A stretch of 39,334 nucleotides of DNA from Pseudoduganella buxea (GTDB lineage: Bacteria > Pseudomonadota > Gammaproteobacteria > Burkholderiales > Burkholderiaceae_D): the NCBI RefSeq assembly GCF_009720835.1, contig NZ_WNKZ01000061.1, positions 1 to 39,334 on the forward strand, written 5' to 3'. The notes below the pieces were generated by a model. The model made no database searches. It was not told where the DNA came from and saw only the letters and a list, made by a program, of their open reading frames with translations. The translations under genes and the position numbers were made by a program. Below, piece by piece: positions 14,191 through 22,972 of the stretch (positions are counted from its first letter, which is position 1; each line of letters begins with the position of its first letter).

Positions 14191-16257
14191 ATGGGAGAAA
14201 GCGGGTTGGAACCGGCCATCGACGTCGGCGGCTTGCCGTTGCGCGGGGTCATGGAACTGTTGGCCGGGACCTTTTGCGTCCTGGACGAGTCGGGTTACTT
14301 CGTGCTGTGGAACGAGGAGGTGGAACGCGTCACGGGCCTGTCCGGCGAACGGCTGCACAAACTGCACATGCTGGAAGTGTTCGACCCGGCCGACCGGCCC
14401 CGCGTGGCCCACGCCTTCTGCACGGCGCTGGAAGGCGACGGCCGCATCCAGCTGGAAGCACGCCTGCGCTCGGTGGACGGCGAATCGAAGCTGTATGCCT
14501 TCTGCACGTCGCGCCTGATGCATGGCGACGTCGCCTACACCTGCGGCATGGGCATGGACCTGTCGCAGCACCAGCGCCAGCGGGACAAGCTGGAACTGTT
14601 CGAGCGGGCCCTGACGGCGGCCAGCAACGGCATCGTCATCACCCGCCACGACGGCCTGGACAACCCGATCGAATACGTCAATCCCGCCTTCGAGCGCATC
14701 AGCGGCTATCCGGCCGCCGAAGTGATGGGCCGCGACTCGCGCTTCATGGCCGCCCCCGGCCTGGACGAGGACCAGCGTGCCCGGCTGGGCGAATCGATCC
14801 GTGCCCAGCAGCAGGCTTCGGTGGTGTTTCGCAACCAGCGCAAGAACGGCGAGCTGTTCTGGAATCACCTGTCCGTCACGCCCGTGCGCGACGCCGGCCA
14901 CCGCGTCACCCACTTCATCGGCATCATCGAGGACATCACGGCCACCAAGCAGCGCACGTCGCAGCTGGAACACCTGGTCACGCATGACGCACTGACGGGC
15001 CTGGCCAACCGCGTCCTGCTGCGCGACCGGCTGGAACAGGCCATCGGCGTGGCCCAGCGCAACCACGAGCTCGTGGCCGTGGCCATGATGGACCTGAACA
15101 AGTTCAAGGAAATCAACGACACGATGGGCCACGCGGCCGGCGACATGGTGCTCAAGCAAGTAGCCCGCCGGCTGCAGTCGGCGCTGCGCGAATCGGACAC
15201 CGTGGCGCGCCTGGGCGGCGACGAATTCGTGCTGCTGCTGGCGGACCAGCCCAACCTGCGCTTCACCTTGCGCATGATCGACCGGGTGCGGCGCGCGATG
15301 GCGGGCGAGATGGACATCGACGGGCGCATCCTGTCCGTCGGCGCCAGCATGGGCGTGGCGGTCTACCCCAGCGACGGCCGCAATGCCCACGACCTGCTGC
15401 AGGCGGCCGATGCCGCCATGTACCAGAGCAAGCACGGCGGGCCGGACGCGGTGCACTTCTATTCGCCCGCGATGGCCAACACGACGGCCGCGCGCCGGCA
15501 CATGGAGCAGGCGCTGCGCGAAGCGCTCGACCGCGACGACCTGTACCTGCTGTTTCAACCCAATGTCTGCGTCGGGACGGGCAAGATCCTGGGGCTCGAG
15601 GCGCTGCTGCGGTGGCGCCATCCGGAGCGGGGCGAGCTGCTGCCGGCCGACTTCCTGCCCGAGGCCGAGGAAAACGGCCTGATCGTGCCGCTGGGCCGGC
15701 GCGTGCTGGAGGAGGTGTGCGGCACCCTGCGCTTCCTGGCGGACCTGGGCTACCCGGACCTGCCCATTTCCGTCAACGCCTGCAGCCGCGAATTCACCCA
15801 GCGGGACTACCTGCTGCACCTGGGCCGGCGGGTGGCCCACCATGGCGTCAACCCGTCCAGCCTGTCGCTGGAATTGCACGAGGAACAGCTGATGCACGAC
15901 CCGGAACAGGCGCAGCGCCTGGCCAACGGCCTGCAGGAACTGGGCATCGGCCTGTCGGTCGACGAGTTCGGGGCCGGGCTGAACAACCTGTCCTGCCTGC
16001 GCCAGCTGCCCGTCAGCCAGCTGAAGATGACGCGTCGGCGCGTGCAGGAAATCGGTGCCACGCCCAGCGACGGCATGCTGGCCAAGACCATGCTCGACAT
16101 CGGCCACAACCTCAATATCCGCGTCGTCGCCACGGGCGTGGAAACCCAGGACCAGCACGACTTCCTGGCCGCCAACGGCTGCAGCAGCATGCAGGGCAAT
16201 TACATCAGCCGGCCCATGGCCCGGCCGGCGCTGGCCGAGTGGCTGACGCGGCATTGA
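14191..16257 (+). CDS. PAS-PAS-GGDEF-EAL cyclic-di-GMP signalling protein
   Basis: 688 aa, no membrane segment, so a cytoplasmic sensor. PAS 1 spans about 20-125 and PAS 2 about 137-250. PAS 2 resembles a LOV core, but where photoactive LOV proteins have GRNCRF this one reads GRDSRF, so Ser183 replaces the flavin-binding Cys. The GGDEF motif (342-346) is intact and RESD (333-336) is a standard inhibitory I-site, so diguanylate cyclase activity is likely. The EAL domain keeps Glu470 (LEALLRW) and Asn529, but DDFGTG is DEFGAG (591-596), LKID is LKMT (611-614) and AEGVE is ATGVE (647-651). Loss of these metal and catalytic residues suggests a weak or dead phosphodiesterase. GGGGGAAAGG precedes the ATG. 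Confidence 0.9.
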   Translation: MGESGLEPAIDVGGLPLRGVMELLAGTFCVLDESGYFVLWNEEVERVTGLSGERLHKLHMLEVFDPADRPRVAHAFCTALEGDGRIQLEARLRSVDGESKLYAFCTSRLMHGDVAYTCGMGMDLSQHQRQRDKLELFERALTAASNGIVITRHDGLDNPIEYVNPAFERISGYPAAEVMGRDSRFMAAPGLDEDQRARLGESIRAQQQASVVFRNQRKNGELFWNHLSVTPVRDAGHRVTHFIGIIEDITATKQRTSQLEHLVTHDALTGLANRVLLRDRLEQAIGVAQRNHELVAVAMMDLNKFKEINDTMGHAAGDMVLKQVARRLQSALRESDTVARLGGDEFVLLLADQPNLRFTLRMIDRVRRAMAGEMDIDGRILSVGASMGVAVYPSDGRNAHDLLQAADAAMYQSKHGGPDAVHFYSPAMANTTAARRHMEQALREALDRDDLYLLFQPNVCVGTGKILGLEALLRWRHPERGELLPADFLPEAEENGLIVPLGRRVLEEVCGTLRFLADLGYPDLPISVNACSREFTQRDYLLHLGRRVAHHGVNPSSLSLELHEEQLMHDPEQAQRLANGLQELGIGLSVDEFGAGLNNLSCLRQLPVSQLKMTRRRVQEIGATPSDGMLAKTMLDIGHNLNIRVVATGVETQDQHDFLAANGCSSMQGNYISRPMARPALAEWLTRH

Positions 16258-16290
16258 TGCGGCACTGAGTCGGCACGTCGGCCGCGCCGC

Positions 16291-16746
16291 TCAGGCGGGC
16301 GCGCGTGCGCTGCGGGCGAAGCTTGACGGATCGTGGCGGCGGCAGCGGCCATGTTCGTCACGCTTCGCCACCGCACCGCCAGCCAGGCGCAGCACGACGG
16401 TGCAGTCGAACGGTTCGCCGCCGCTGCAATAGTGTCCCGACACCGGCCGCGCCGGCGTATCGAACCGGAGCTCGACCTGCGCCTGCACCATCTGGTCGAT
16501 GGGGATGCCTTCCCTGCGCAGCGCGCGCCGCAGGAACTCGCGGTAATTGCGTGCCGCCGTGACGGCGGCCGGCGCGGAAAGCGTGGCCTCGCCACCCAGC
16601 AGGTCCAGGCACAGCGCATTGCTGCCGGCAGCGCTGGCGGCGGCGTAGAGGAGGCCAGGCGCCCAATATCCCTCGACGTCGTTATTGCGGCTGACGAACG
16701 AGCTGAGCAGCCCGGCGGCGACATTGCGCAAGCGTTTGATGGCCAT
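16291..16746 (-). CDS. Conserved-looking hypothetical protein
   Basis: 151 aa; the family is not recognised. The N-terminus MAIKRLRNVAAGLLSSFVSRNNDVEGYWAPGLLY is basic and amphipathic. AAGSNALCLDLL and NYREFLRRALRREGIPIDQMVQAQVELRF look like a folded alpha/beta domain, and the C-terminus is basic. Cys residues occur in GHYCSGGEPFDC and near the end (HGRCRRHD). There is no signal peptide or clear membrane helix. CAAGGAAAAC immediately before the ATG is a good ribosome site, which together with codon composition supports a real gene. It converges on the GGDEF-EAL gene and lies 183 nt beyond the hybrid kinase gene, on the same strand as the kinase. Confidence 0.6.
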   Translation of the reverse strand: MAIKRLRNVAAGLLSSFVSRNNDVEGYWAPGLLYAAASAAGSNALCLDLLGGEATLSAPAAVTAARNYREFLRRALRREGIPIDQMVQAQVELRFDTPARPVSGHYCSGGEPFDCTVVLRLAGGAVAKRDEHGRCRRHDPSSFARSARAPA

Positions 16747-16929
16747 GTTTTCCTTGGGTCGTACTCTTCGGCAGCCGCAGCGGGGTCAGCAGGCTGTCCT
16801 GGCTGATGGCCAGCCTTGCCGCCAGCGCCGGGATATGACTCCCCCGGATGGCCCCGCCGCGCATGGATTCGATGATCTGCGCGACGTCCCCCGCAGCAGG
16901 CGCAGCTCCGCCCTGGCGCCCGCTGGACG

Positions 16930-19083
16930 CTAACGCACCGCCTGTTCGCGCGTCAGCAGGGACAGCAGCCGCTCCGGCATGACGGGCTTGACGAGGTGGG
17001 CTTCGAAGCCGGCCGCGCGGCTGCGCGCCAGGTCTTCCGGCTGGCCGTAGCCGCTCAGCGCGATCATGCGGCAGCGCTCGCCGCCGGGCATGGCACGCAG
17101 GCGCTGCGCCAGCTCGTGGCCGCTCATCAGGGGCAGGCCGATGTCGAGCACGGCCACGTCGGGCCGGAAGGCATCGATCCGCGCCAGCGCCGTGTGCGGG
17201 TCGAAGCAGACATCGACCTTGTGGCCGTGCTGCGTCAGCAGCATGCCCAGCATGCGCACGGCATCCTCGTTGTCGTCCACCAGCAGGATGGCCAGGCCGC
17301 TGCCGCCAACCGGTGCGTCGTTGGCGGCAACAGCCGGCGGAGCGCCGGCAGCGGCATCGAAGGCGGGCAGGCGCACGACCACTTCGCAGCCCTGGCCGGG
17401 GCCGGCGCTGAAGGCGTCGATGCGGCCCTCGTGCAGCTCGACCAGCCGGCGCGCCAGCGCCAGGCCCACGCCCAGTCCCCCTTCCGCGCGGTCGATGCCG
17501 CGCGCGCCCTGGTAGAACAGGTCGAAGGCCTGGCGCAGCTCGGCCGCCGTCATGCCGCGGCCATTGTCCGTCACGCCGATGCGCACCTGCCCGGCCGCGT
17601 CGCGCGCCGCGTGCAGCCGGATGCGGCCCTGGCGCGGCGTGTAGCGGGCCGCGTTGATCAGCAGGTTGGCCAGTACCTGGGCCAGGCGCACGGCGTCGCC
17701 GAACACCACCAGCGCGGGATCGACCGTCAGGGTCAGCTGGTGCGCATGGGCCGAGATTTCGGCGGCGGCCAGCTCGACGGCCTTGTCGATCACTTCGGAG
17801 ACGGGCACCCGGGCCCGGCGCAGCACGACCTTGCCCTGCGTGACGCGGGCGATGTCGAGCAGGTCGTCGACCAGGCGCACCAGGTGGTCGACCTGGCGCC
17901 GGATCAGCTGGCGCTCCGTCGTGGCGCTGTCGCCCCGCAGTTCCATCATTTCCAGCGCCAGCAGGATGGGCGACAGGGGGTTGCGCAGCTCGTGGCCCAG
18001 CATGGCGAGGAACTGGTCCTTGTTGCGGTTCGCTTCCGTCAACGTCGCCAGCAGCGCGTCGCGCTCGTGCCGCTCGGTGGCGTCGCGCGTGAAGCAGCGC
18101 GTGTAGCGCAGCTCGCCGTTCTCGAAGCGGGCGTTCGAATGGATCAGCACGTGGCGGATGCCGCCGTCCTTGCAGCGCAGCCGGGCCGGCTGGTCGTAGA
18201 CGGTCTCGCCCTTCTGCAGGGTGGCCAGGATATGGTCGATCACGTGGGCATCGACGTGGAACTCGGCGATATGGCGGCCCACATACTCCTCCCAGCGGTA
18301 GCCCAGCAGGGCCAGCTCGGCCTTGTTGGCCCACAGGATGGTGCCGTCGGCGCCGACCCGGTGGATACCTTCGGCGGCATTGTCGAGGAAATCGGCCAGG
18401 TCGGCCTCGCTGGCCGCGGCCAGCCGCTCGGCATCGCGCCGCCGGCGCACTTCGCCGTCCAGGGCCAGCGCCTTGCGCTCCAGCTCGAGCAGCCGGAACT
18501 GGTCCGGGCGCGACACGGTGCCGGCCGCCGGCTGCTTCTGCGAGCACGCATGGGTGTGAGCCTGGCAGATGGCGGCAAAGCTGTTGGCCAGCTCCACCGT
18601 GGGGAACAGCGACCACGGGTAGGCGCAGAACAGGGAAAACGTGGTCTGCCCGGCCAGCGCATTCCACAACTGCTCGAGGCGCACGGCCGCTTCGAAGCGC
18701 CCGTCCGCACACAGCAGGGCCACCATCTCGCCATAGGCATGCAGGGGCGCGCCCGTGGCCCGGGCGCTGCGCACGAGGGCGCCGACGACGGCATCGAAAC
18801 GGGCATCGTCGGGCCAGCCGTCGACGCAGATGGCCGCCAGCGTGTCGGCCGCGTCGCGCACGACCAGCCGGGCCAGGCACCCCGGCGTCGTGCCCGGCAG
18901 CCGTGGCAGCACGGCCGCCACCCGCACCGGCGTGGCGATCAGGATCGCCGATCCCTGCTGTGCCAGCGCCGCCAGCAGGTGCTGGGCGATCTCGTCGGCC
19001 AGCAGGTCTTCGTCGTCATAGAAGCGCACGAAGTGGTGACCTTCGCGACCGTGGGGTGTTTCCGGGTGGGAGAGTGTTTGCAT
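16930..19083 (-). CDS. MEDS-PAS hybrid histidine kinase with C-terminal receiver
   Basis: 717 aa from the ATG at 19083. The N-terminal HHFVRFYDDEDLLADEI and following sequence (about 15-180) match the MEDS sensory domain found in methanogen and methylotroph regulators. A short coiled linker is followed by PAS (about 228-335), HisKA with His364 in LGHELRNPLSP, HATPase (NAARYTP, DNGRGM, GGLGVGLALARR), and a receiver with VDDNED, the phospho-acceptor Asp647 in VLDIGLPLMSG, and LVKPV. There is no membrane segment, so the sensor is cytoplasmic. No response regulator with an output domain lies beside it. A TTG at 19110 is an alternative start; neither start has a clear ribosome site. Confidence 0.88.
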   Translation of the reverse strand: MQTLSHPETPHGREGHHFVRFYDDEDLLADEIAQHLLAALAQQGSAILIATPVRVAAVLPRLPGTTPGCLARLVVRDAADTLAAICVDGWPDDARFDAVVGALVRSARATGAPLHAYGEMVALLCADGRFEAAVRLEQLWNALAGQTTFSLFCAYPWSLFPTVELANSFAAICQAHTHACSQKQPAAGTVSRPDQFRLLELERKALALDGEVRRRRDAERLAAASEADLADFLDNAAEGIHRVGADGTILWANKAELALLGYRWEEYVGRHIAEFHVDAHVIDHILATLQKGETVYDQPARLRCKDGGIRHVLIHSNARFENGELRYTRCFTRDATERHERDALLATLTEANRNKDQFLAMLGHELRNPLSPILLALEMMELRGDSATTERQLIRRQVDHLVRLVDDLLDIARVTQGKVVLRRARVPVSEVIDKAVELAAAEISAHAHQLTLTVDPALVVFGDAVRLAQVLANLLINAARYTPRQGRIRLHAARDAAGQVRIGVTDNGRGMTAAELRQAFDLFYQGARGIDRAEGGLGVGLALARRLVELHEGRIDAFSAGPGQGCEVVVRLPAFDAAAGAPPAVAANDAPVGGSGLAILLVDDNEDAVRMLGMLLTQHGHKVDVCFDPHTALARIDAFRPDVAVLDIGLPLMSGHELAQRLRAMPGGERCRMIALSGYGQPEDLARSRAAGFEAHLVKPVMPERLLSLLTREQAVR

Positions 19084-19176
19084 GGGGGGCGCCGTCAGGG
19101 GGCCGGCCAATGAGGCCCATCGACTATTTTAGATTGTCCTTGTCATTTCGTCGCGGACTTGTTTCCCAAATGAATT

Positions 19177-19244
19177 GTCCTGGACAGCGTCCCAACGCTG
19201 TCCAGGACGGAACCGGCCACGGCGCGAGCGGCGTCCGTGGCCGG
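19177..19244 (-). terminator. Two tandem hairpins between the chemotaxis receptor and the hybrid kinase
   Basis: Hairpin A has a perfect 14-bp stem (19177-19190 with 19195-19208) and a 4-nt loop. Hairpin B has a 10-bp stem CCGGCCACGG / CCGTGGCCGG (19213-19222, 19235-19244) and a 12-nt loop. They begin 24 nt after the receptor stop on the minus strand. No clean T-run follows, only AATTCATTT after hairpin A, so the element is terminator-like but unusual. Confidence 0.55.
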
Positions 19245-19268
19245 GTGTTTCTAAATCAATGCTTCCTT

Positions 19269-20945
19269 TTACGTGGTGGCCAGGCGCGAGGCGGCGCCGG
19301 ACCGCGTCGAGCCGGTGGCGGCGGCAGGCAATGCGAGGCGTGCTGCGGGCTTGCTTGCGCCCCGTGCCGGCACCGTACCGAGCTGGAATGCGGAAGCGCG
19401 TTCGGCAAGTTGCTCGGCCTGTTCGTGCAGCGCCGCCGATGCGGCAAACGCCTCCTCCACCAGTGCGGCGTTCTGCTGGGTCGATGCATCGATCTCGGCC
19501 AGCGTCTGGTGCATCTGCAGGATGCCTGCTTCCTGTTCCGTGCCGGCGGCCTCGATCTCGCCGATGATCTGGCTGACCTGCCGCACGTTCTGCACGATGT
19601 CCGTCATGGTCTGGCCGGCTTGCGCCACCAGGGTTCCACCCGCATCCACCTGGCTGATGGATGCGCCGATCAGTTCCTTGATTTCCTTGGCCGCCGCGGC
19701 CGAGCGCTGGGCCAGGGCCCGCACTTCCGCCGCTACCACGGCAAAGCCCCGGCCCTGTTCGCCGGCACGCGCCGCCTCGACCGCCGCGTTCAATGCGAGG
19801 ATGTTGGTCTGGAAGGCAATGCCGTCGATCACGCTGGTGATATCGGCGATCCGACGGGCCGACGCATCGATCGATGCCATCGTGTCGATCACCGAATTGA
19901 CGACCAGGCCGCCTTTTTCGGCCACGCCCGTTGCCTGCACCGCCAGGGCGCTGGCCTGGCGGGCATGCTGGCTGTTCTGCTGCACGGCGGCCGTCAATTC
20001 TTCCATCGCCGAGGCGGTCTCTTCCAGCGCCGCAGCCTGCTTTTCAGTCCGGTGCGACAGGTCGCGGTTACCGCCGGCAATCTGACCGGAGGCCGAGGCG
20101 ATTTCCTCCGCGCCGGAATTGACGGCACCGATCACATCGCGCAGCTTTTCCGTCATATTGCCCAGCGCCCCCAGCAGGCGGCCGAATTCGTTGCCCGACG
20201 TGGCGGTCAGATGCATCGTCAGATCGCCCGCTGCGGCGCGCTGCGCTGCCTCGACGGCCTGCTGCAGCGAATCGCCGATGGTGCGGGTGATATACCGGCC
20301 GGCGCCCCATGCCACGATCACGGCAAAGGCCATCGCCAACGAACCGAACAGCATGGCCGAGTCGATCTGGGCATCGACCGCGGCGTGGTTCGTCACGGCA
20401 CGGCCGCTCAGGTATGTCGCCAGCGCCAGGGCTTCCTTGTCGGCGGCGCGATAGGTCGGATTGATCGTGGTGATCAGGATCTTCTGCGCCTCGTCCCAGT
20501 CATTGCCGACGATGGCGCGTGCCGCCGCGCCCGTGCTGTCCATGCCCAGGCGGCCGCTGACGCCATACCAGCGCTCGGCCAGCTCGACTTCCACCGGGTC
20601 TTGCACGGCAGTGCGGTAGGCCTGCCACAGGTTTGCGATCTCGGCGCTGTTCTTGGCGATGAGGCCGTCGTGGATGGCCAGCGGATGATCGTGCATGGCG
20701 GCGTACTCGGTTGCAGGATTGTGCTGCAAGGCCTGCAGCACCTGGCTGCGGTTGGTCTCCATGCGCAGGCGGATCTTGTCGACCGTCGCCTGCGCCGTCA
20801 GGTCGGCGGTGCTGCTTGCTTCAAGTGCCTGGACGGAGAAATTGGTCAGCCAGCGGCCGCCCACGCCGAACAGGACGAGCAGGATGATCAGGGATCCAAG
20901 CGTCACACGAAGCAAGGTACGGATGGCAATATTCGTCAATTTCAT
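19269..20945 (-). CDS. Methyl-accepting chemotaxis protein
   Basis: 558 aa from the ATG at 20945 (20948 is equally possible; GGAAA lies just upstream). TM1 is about 12-31, a four-helix-bundle type periplasmic domain spans about 32-195, TM2 about 198-217, and HAMP follows. The conserved signalling hairpin at about 375-425 contains GIAFQTNILALNAAVEAARA, GEQGRGFAVVAAEVRALAQRS. It signals to CheA/CheW at the inner membrane. The ligand cannot be read from sequence. The C-terminus (SRLATT) lacks the NWETF-type CheR/CheB tether. No che genes are in the window, so it is an orphan receptor locus. Open frame extends upstream to 21059, but that part is AT-rich and contains the promoter. Confidence 0.93.
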   Translation of the reverse strand: MKLTNIAIRTLLRVTLGSLIILLVLFGVGGRWLTNFSVQALEASSTADLTAQATVDKIRLRMETNRSQVLQALQHNPATEYAAMHDHPLAIHDGLIAKNSAEIANLWQAYRTAVQDPVEVELAERWYGVSGRLGMDSTGAAARAIVGNDWDEAQKILITTINPTYRAADKEALALATYLSGRAVTNHAAVDAQIDSAMLFGSLAMAFAVIVAWGAGRYITRTIGDSLQQAVEAAQRAAAGDLTMHLTATSGNEFGRLLGALGNMTEKLRDVIGAVNSGAEEIASASGQIAGGNRDLSHRTEKQAAALEETASAMEELTAAVQQNSQHARQASALAVQATGVAEKGGLVVNSVIDTMASIDASARRIADITSVIDGIAFQTNILALNAAVEAARAGEQGRGFAVVAAEVRALAQRSAAAAKEIKELIGASISQVDAGGTLVAQAGQTMTDIVQNVRQVSQIIGEIEAAGTEQEAGILQMHQTLAEIDASTQQNAALVEEAFAASAALHEQAEQLAERASAFQLGTVPARGASKPAARLALPAAATGSTRSGAASRLATT

Positions 20946-21281
20946 CATTATTTCCAGGGGCTGGGGAAGGTTAAACGCGGTCGAATAATCAAATTCGGCA
21001 ATAAAATTGATGATGCGCGCAAAATTGCCATGCGTCAACATTAACTTCATCAAATTCAATGCGAATCCGACGGTGCTCCCCGGGTCGCTTGCGGGTCAGT
21101 GAATGCGACGGCAAGACGGCCCTGACCTTTGCAGGAACTCCTCGATTGCTCGCCGGGAGCTGGCTGGTGGAGAAGCTGCGTGCAACGTGCCGCACCTGGT
21201 GTGCAGCGCGCAGGCTTGCCGGTGAGCGCGACCGTGCGTGGCCCCGCTATCTGTCCCATTCACTGCGAACGGGATCACGGC
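20946..21281. other. Intergenic region upstream of the chemotaxis receptor
   Basis: About 330 bp between the receptor start and the gltA terminator. The first 115 bp are AT-rich and hold the receptor promoter. The remainder (21060-21280) is GC-rich; no gene with a ribosome site, recognisable product, RNA or repeat was seen there. Confidence 0.5.
21010..21038 (-). promoter_or_regulatory. Candidate promoter of the chemotaxis receptor gene
   Basis: On the minus strand TTGACG (21038-21033, 5/6) is followed by 17 nt and CATCAT (21015-21010, 4/6). The start would be near 21003, giving a leader of about 55 nt. No sigma28 flagellar-type promoter was seen. Confidence 0.45.
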
Positions 21282-21312
21282 AAAAAAAAAGCGGACCCGA
21301 AGGTCCGCTTTT
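21282..21312 (-). terminator. Intrinsic terminator of gltA
   Basis: On the minus strand AAGCGGACC, a TTCG tetraloop and GGTCCGCTT are followed by a T-run of nine. It lies about 20 nt after the gltA stop. This is a textbook terminator and closes the sdh-gltA operon. Confidence 0.92.
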
Positions 21313-21332
21313 CAAAGCCAGGGGCTGAGAGC

Positions 21333-22637
21333 TTACTTGCGCTCGGCCAGCGGCGGCACGTCCCGCACGGTGGCGCCGACGAACAGCTGGCGGGGACGGC
21401 CGATCTTCTGTTCCGGATCGGCGATCATTTCGTTCCACTGGGCGATCCAGCCGATGGTGCGGGCCATGGCGAAGATACCGGTGAACAGCGACACGGGGAT
21501 GCCCAGTGCCGATTGCACGATGCCCGAGTAGAAGTCGACGTTCGGGTACAGCTTGCGCGACACGAAGTACTCGTCGTTCAGCGCGATCTTTTCCAGTTCC
21601 ATCGCCAGCTTGAACAGCGGGTCGTCCTGCAGGCCCAGCTCTTCCAGCACTTCGTGGCAGGTTTCGCGCATCAGCTTGGCGCGCGGGTCGAAGTTCTTGT
21701 ACACGCGGTGACCGAAGCCCATCAGTTTCACGCCGGAGTTCTTGTCCTTGACCTGGGCGATGAAGGCCGGGATGTTGTCCACGGTGCCGATTTCCTTCAG
21801 CATCGTCAGGGCCGCTTCGTTGGCGCCGCCGTGGGCAGGGCCCCACAGGCAGGCGATACCGGCAGCGATACAGGCGAACGGGTTGGCGCCCGACGAACCG
21901 GCCAGGCGCACGGTCGACGTCGATGCGTTCTGCTCGTGGTCCGCGTGCAGGATCAGGATACGGTCCAGCGCGCGCACCAGCACGTCGTTGACCTTGTACT
22001 CTTCGCATGGGTTACCGAACATCATGCGCATGAAGTTGGCGCTGTACGACAGGTCGTTGCGCGGGTACATGAACGGCTGGCCGATCGAGTACTTGTAGGC
22101 CATCGCGACCAGGGTCGGCATCTTGGCGATCAGGCGGATCGCGGAGATCTCGCGCTGCTTGGCGTCGTTGATGTCGAGCGAGTCGTGGTAGAACGAGGCC
22201 AGCGCGCCGACGGTGCCGACCAGGACCGACATCGGGTGCGCGTCGCGGCGGAAGCCACGGAAGAAGAACTGCATCTGCTCGTGCACCATCGTGTGCTTGG
22301 TGACGGTCTCGACGAACTGGTCCTTTTCCACGCCGGTCGGCAGTTCGCCGTTCAGCAGCAGGTAGCAGGTTTCCATGAAGTCGGCGTTGACGGCCAGCTG
22401 TTCGATCGGGTAGCCGCGGTACTGCAGCTCGCCCTTGTCGCCGTCGATGTAGGTGATCGACGAGTTGCATGCCGCGGTGGACATGAAGCCGGGGTCGTAC
22501 GTGAACTTGCCGGTGGCGCCGTACAGCTTGCGAATGTCGATGACGTCCGGACCGACGGTACCCTTGTAGATCGGGAATTCGATCGGGGTGCTGCCGTCGG
22601 AGAACGACAGAGTGGCTTTGTTATCAGAGGTGTTCAT
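21333..22637 (-). CDS. gltA: Citrate synthase
   Basis: 434 aa, the hexameric NADH-sensitive type II length. It condenses oxaloacetate and acetyl-CoA to citrate. MNTSDNKATLSFSDG opens the protein; family blocks include YIDGDKGELQYRGYPIEQLA, the catalytic His regions LHADHEQNASTSTVR and WGPAHGGANEAAL, GFGHRVYKNFDPRA and the Asp-containing FYSGIVQSALGIP. AAGGAAG is placed correctly before the ATG. It is the last gene of sdhCDAB-sdhE-gltA and is followed by a strong terminator. Confidence 0.97.
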   Translation of the reverse strand: MNTSDNKATLSFSDGSTPIEFPIYKGTVGPDVIDIRKLYGATGKFTYDPGFMSTAACNSSITYIDGDKGELQYRGYPIEQLAVNADFMETCYLLLNGELPTGVEKDQFVETVTKHTMVHEQMQFFFRGFRRDAHPMSVLVGTVGALASFYHDSLDINDAKQREISAIRLIAKMPTLVAMAYKYSIGQPFMYPRNDLSYSANFMRMMFGNPCEEYKVNDVLVRALDRILILHADHEQNASTSTVRLAGSSGANPFACIAAGIACLWGPAHGGANEAALTMLKEIGTVDNIPAFIAQVKDKNSGVKLMGFGHRVYKNFDPRAKLMRETCHEVLEELGLQDDPLFKLAMELEKIALNDEYFVSRKLYPNVDFYSGIVQSALGIPVSLFTGIFAMARTIGWIAQWNEMIADPEQKIGRPRQLFVGATVRDVPPLAERK

Positions 22638-22677
22638 GGGCTCTTCCTTCCAGGAGAGGATGCGGCATTAAAAAAAA

Positions 22678-22971
22678 TCAGGCGCGGCGCAGGCGGGCCA
22701 GCAGTGCATGCACGTGGGGCGAGTCGATCTCGCCTTCCGGCTCGCTGCGCGCCAGAACCAGATCCATCAGCGCATTGTCCGACAAGTCGAGGAGCCGCGT
22801 GAATGCGTCCACTTCCTCGTCGGTCAATTCCGTTTCGTGCGCATCGAGAAAACGGGTCAGGATGATGTCGTTTTCCAGCAGGCCCCGCCGGGACCGCCAG
22901 CGCAGGCGGGCCCGGTTGGCGGGGTCCGCCTGATGCGCACGCGTGTTGTCACGCGACTTCTCGTCTGTCAT
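22678..22971 (-). CDS. sdhE: FAD assembly factor SdhE
   Basis: 97 aa. SdhE promotes covalent attachment of FAD to SdhA. The signature RGLLENDIIL (RGxxE, residues 29-33) is present, followed by LTDEEVDAFTRLLDLSDNALMDLVL, typical of the SdhE/Sdh5 (DUF339) helical fold. The length is slightly above the E. coli protein because of a polar N-terminal extension. The ATG at 22971 lies 1 nt beyond the sdhB stop, so the two are translationally coupled. It sits between sdhB and gltA, as expected for its role in succinate dehydrogenase maturation. Confidence 0.92.
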   Translation of the reverse strand: MTDEKSRDNTRAHQADPANRARLRWRSRRGLLENDIILTRFLDAHETELTDEEVDAFTRLLDLSDNALMDLVLARSEPEGEIDSPHVHALLARLRRA

Positions 22972-22972
22972 A

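Noticed and set aside
16682..16864. A 60-codon minus-strand frame starting MRGGAIRGSHIPALAARLAIS, between the hybrid kinase and the hypothetical gene
   Set aside because: The start of the peptide looks helix-turn-helix-like, but there is no ribosome site, it overlaps the start of the better-supported gene at 16746, and the end is low-complexity. It may be a gene remnant.
21060..21280. Short open frames in the gap between the chemotaxis receptor and gltA
   Set aside because: None has a ribosome site or protein-like composition.
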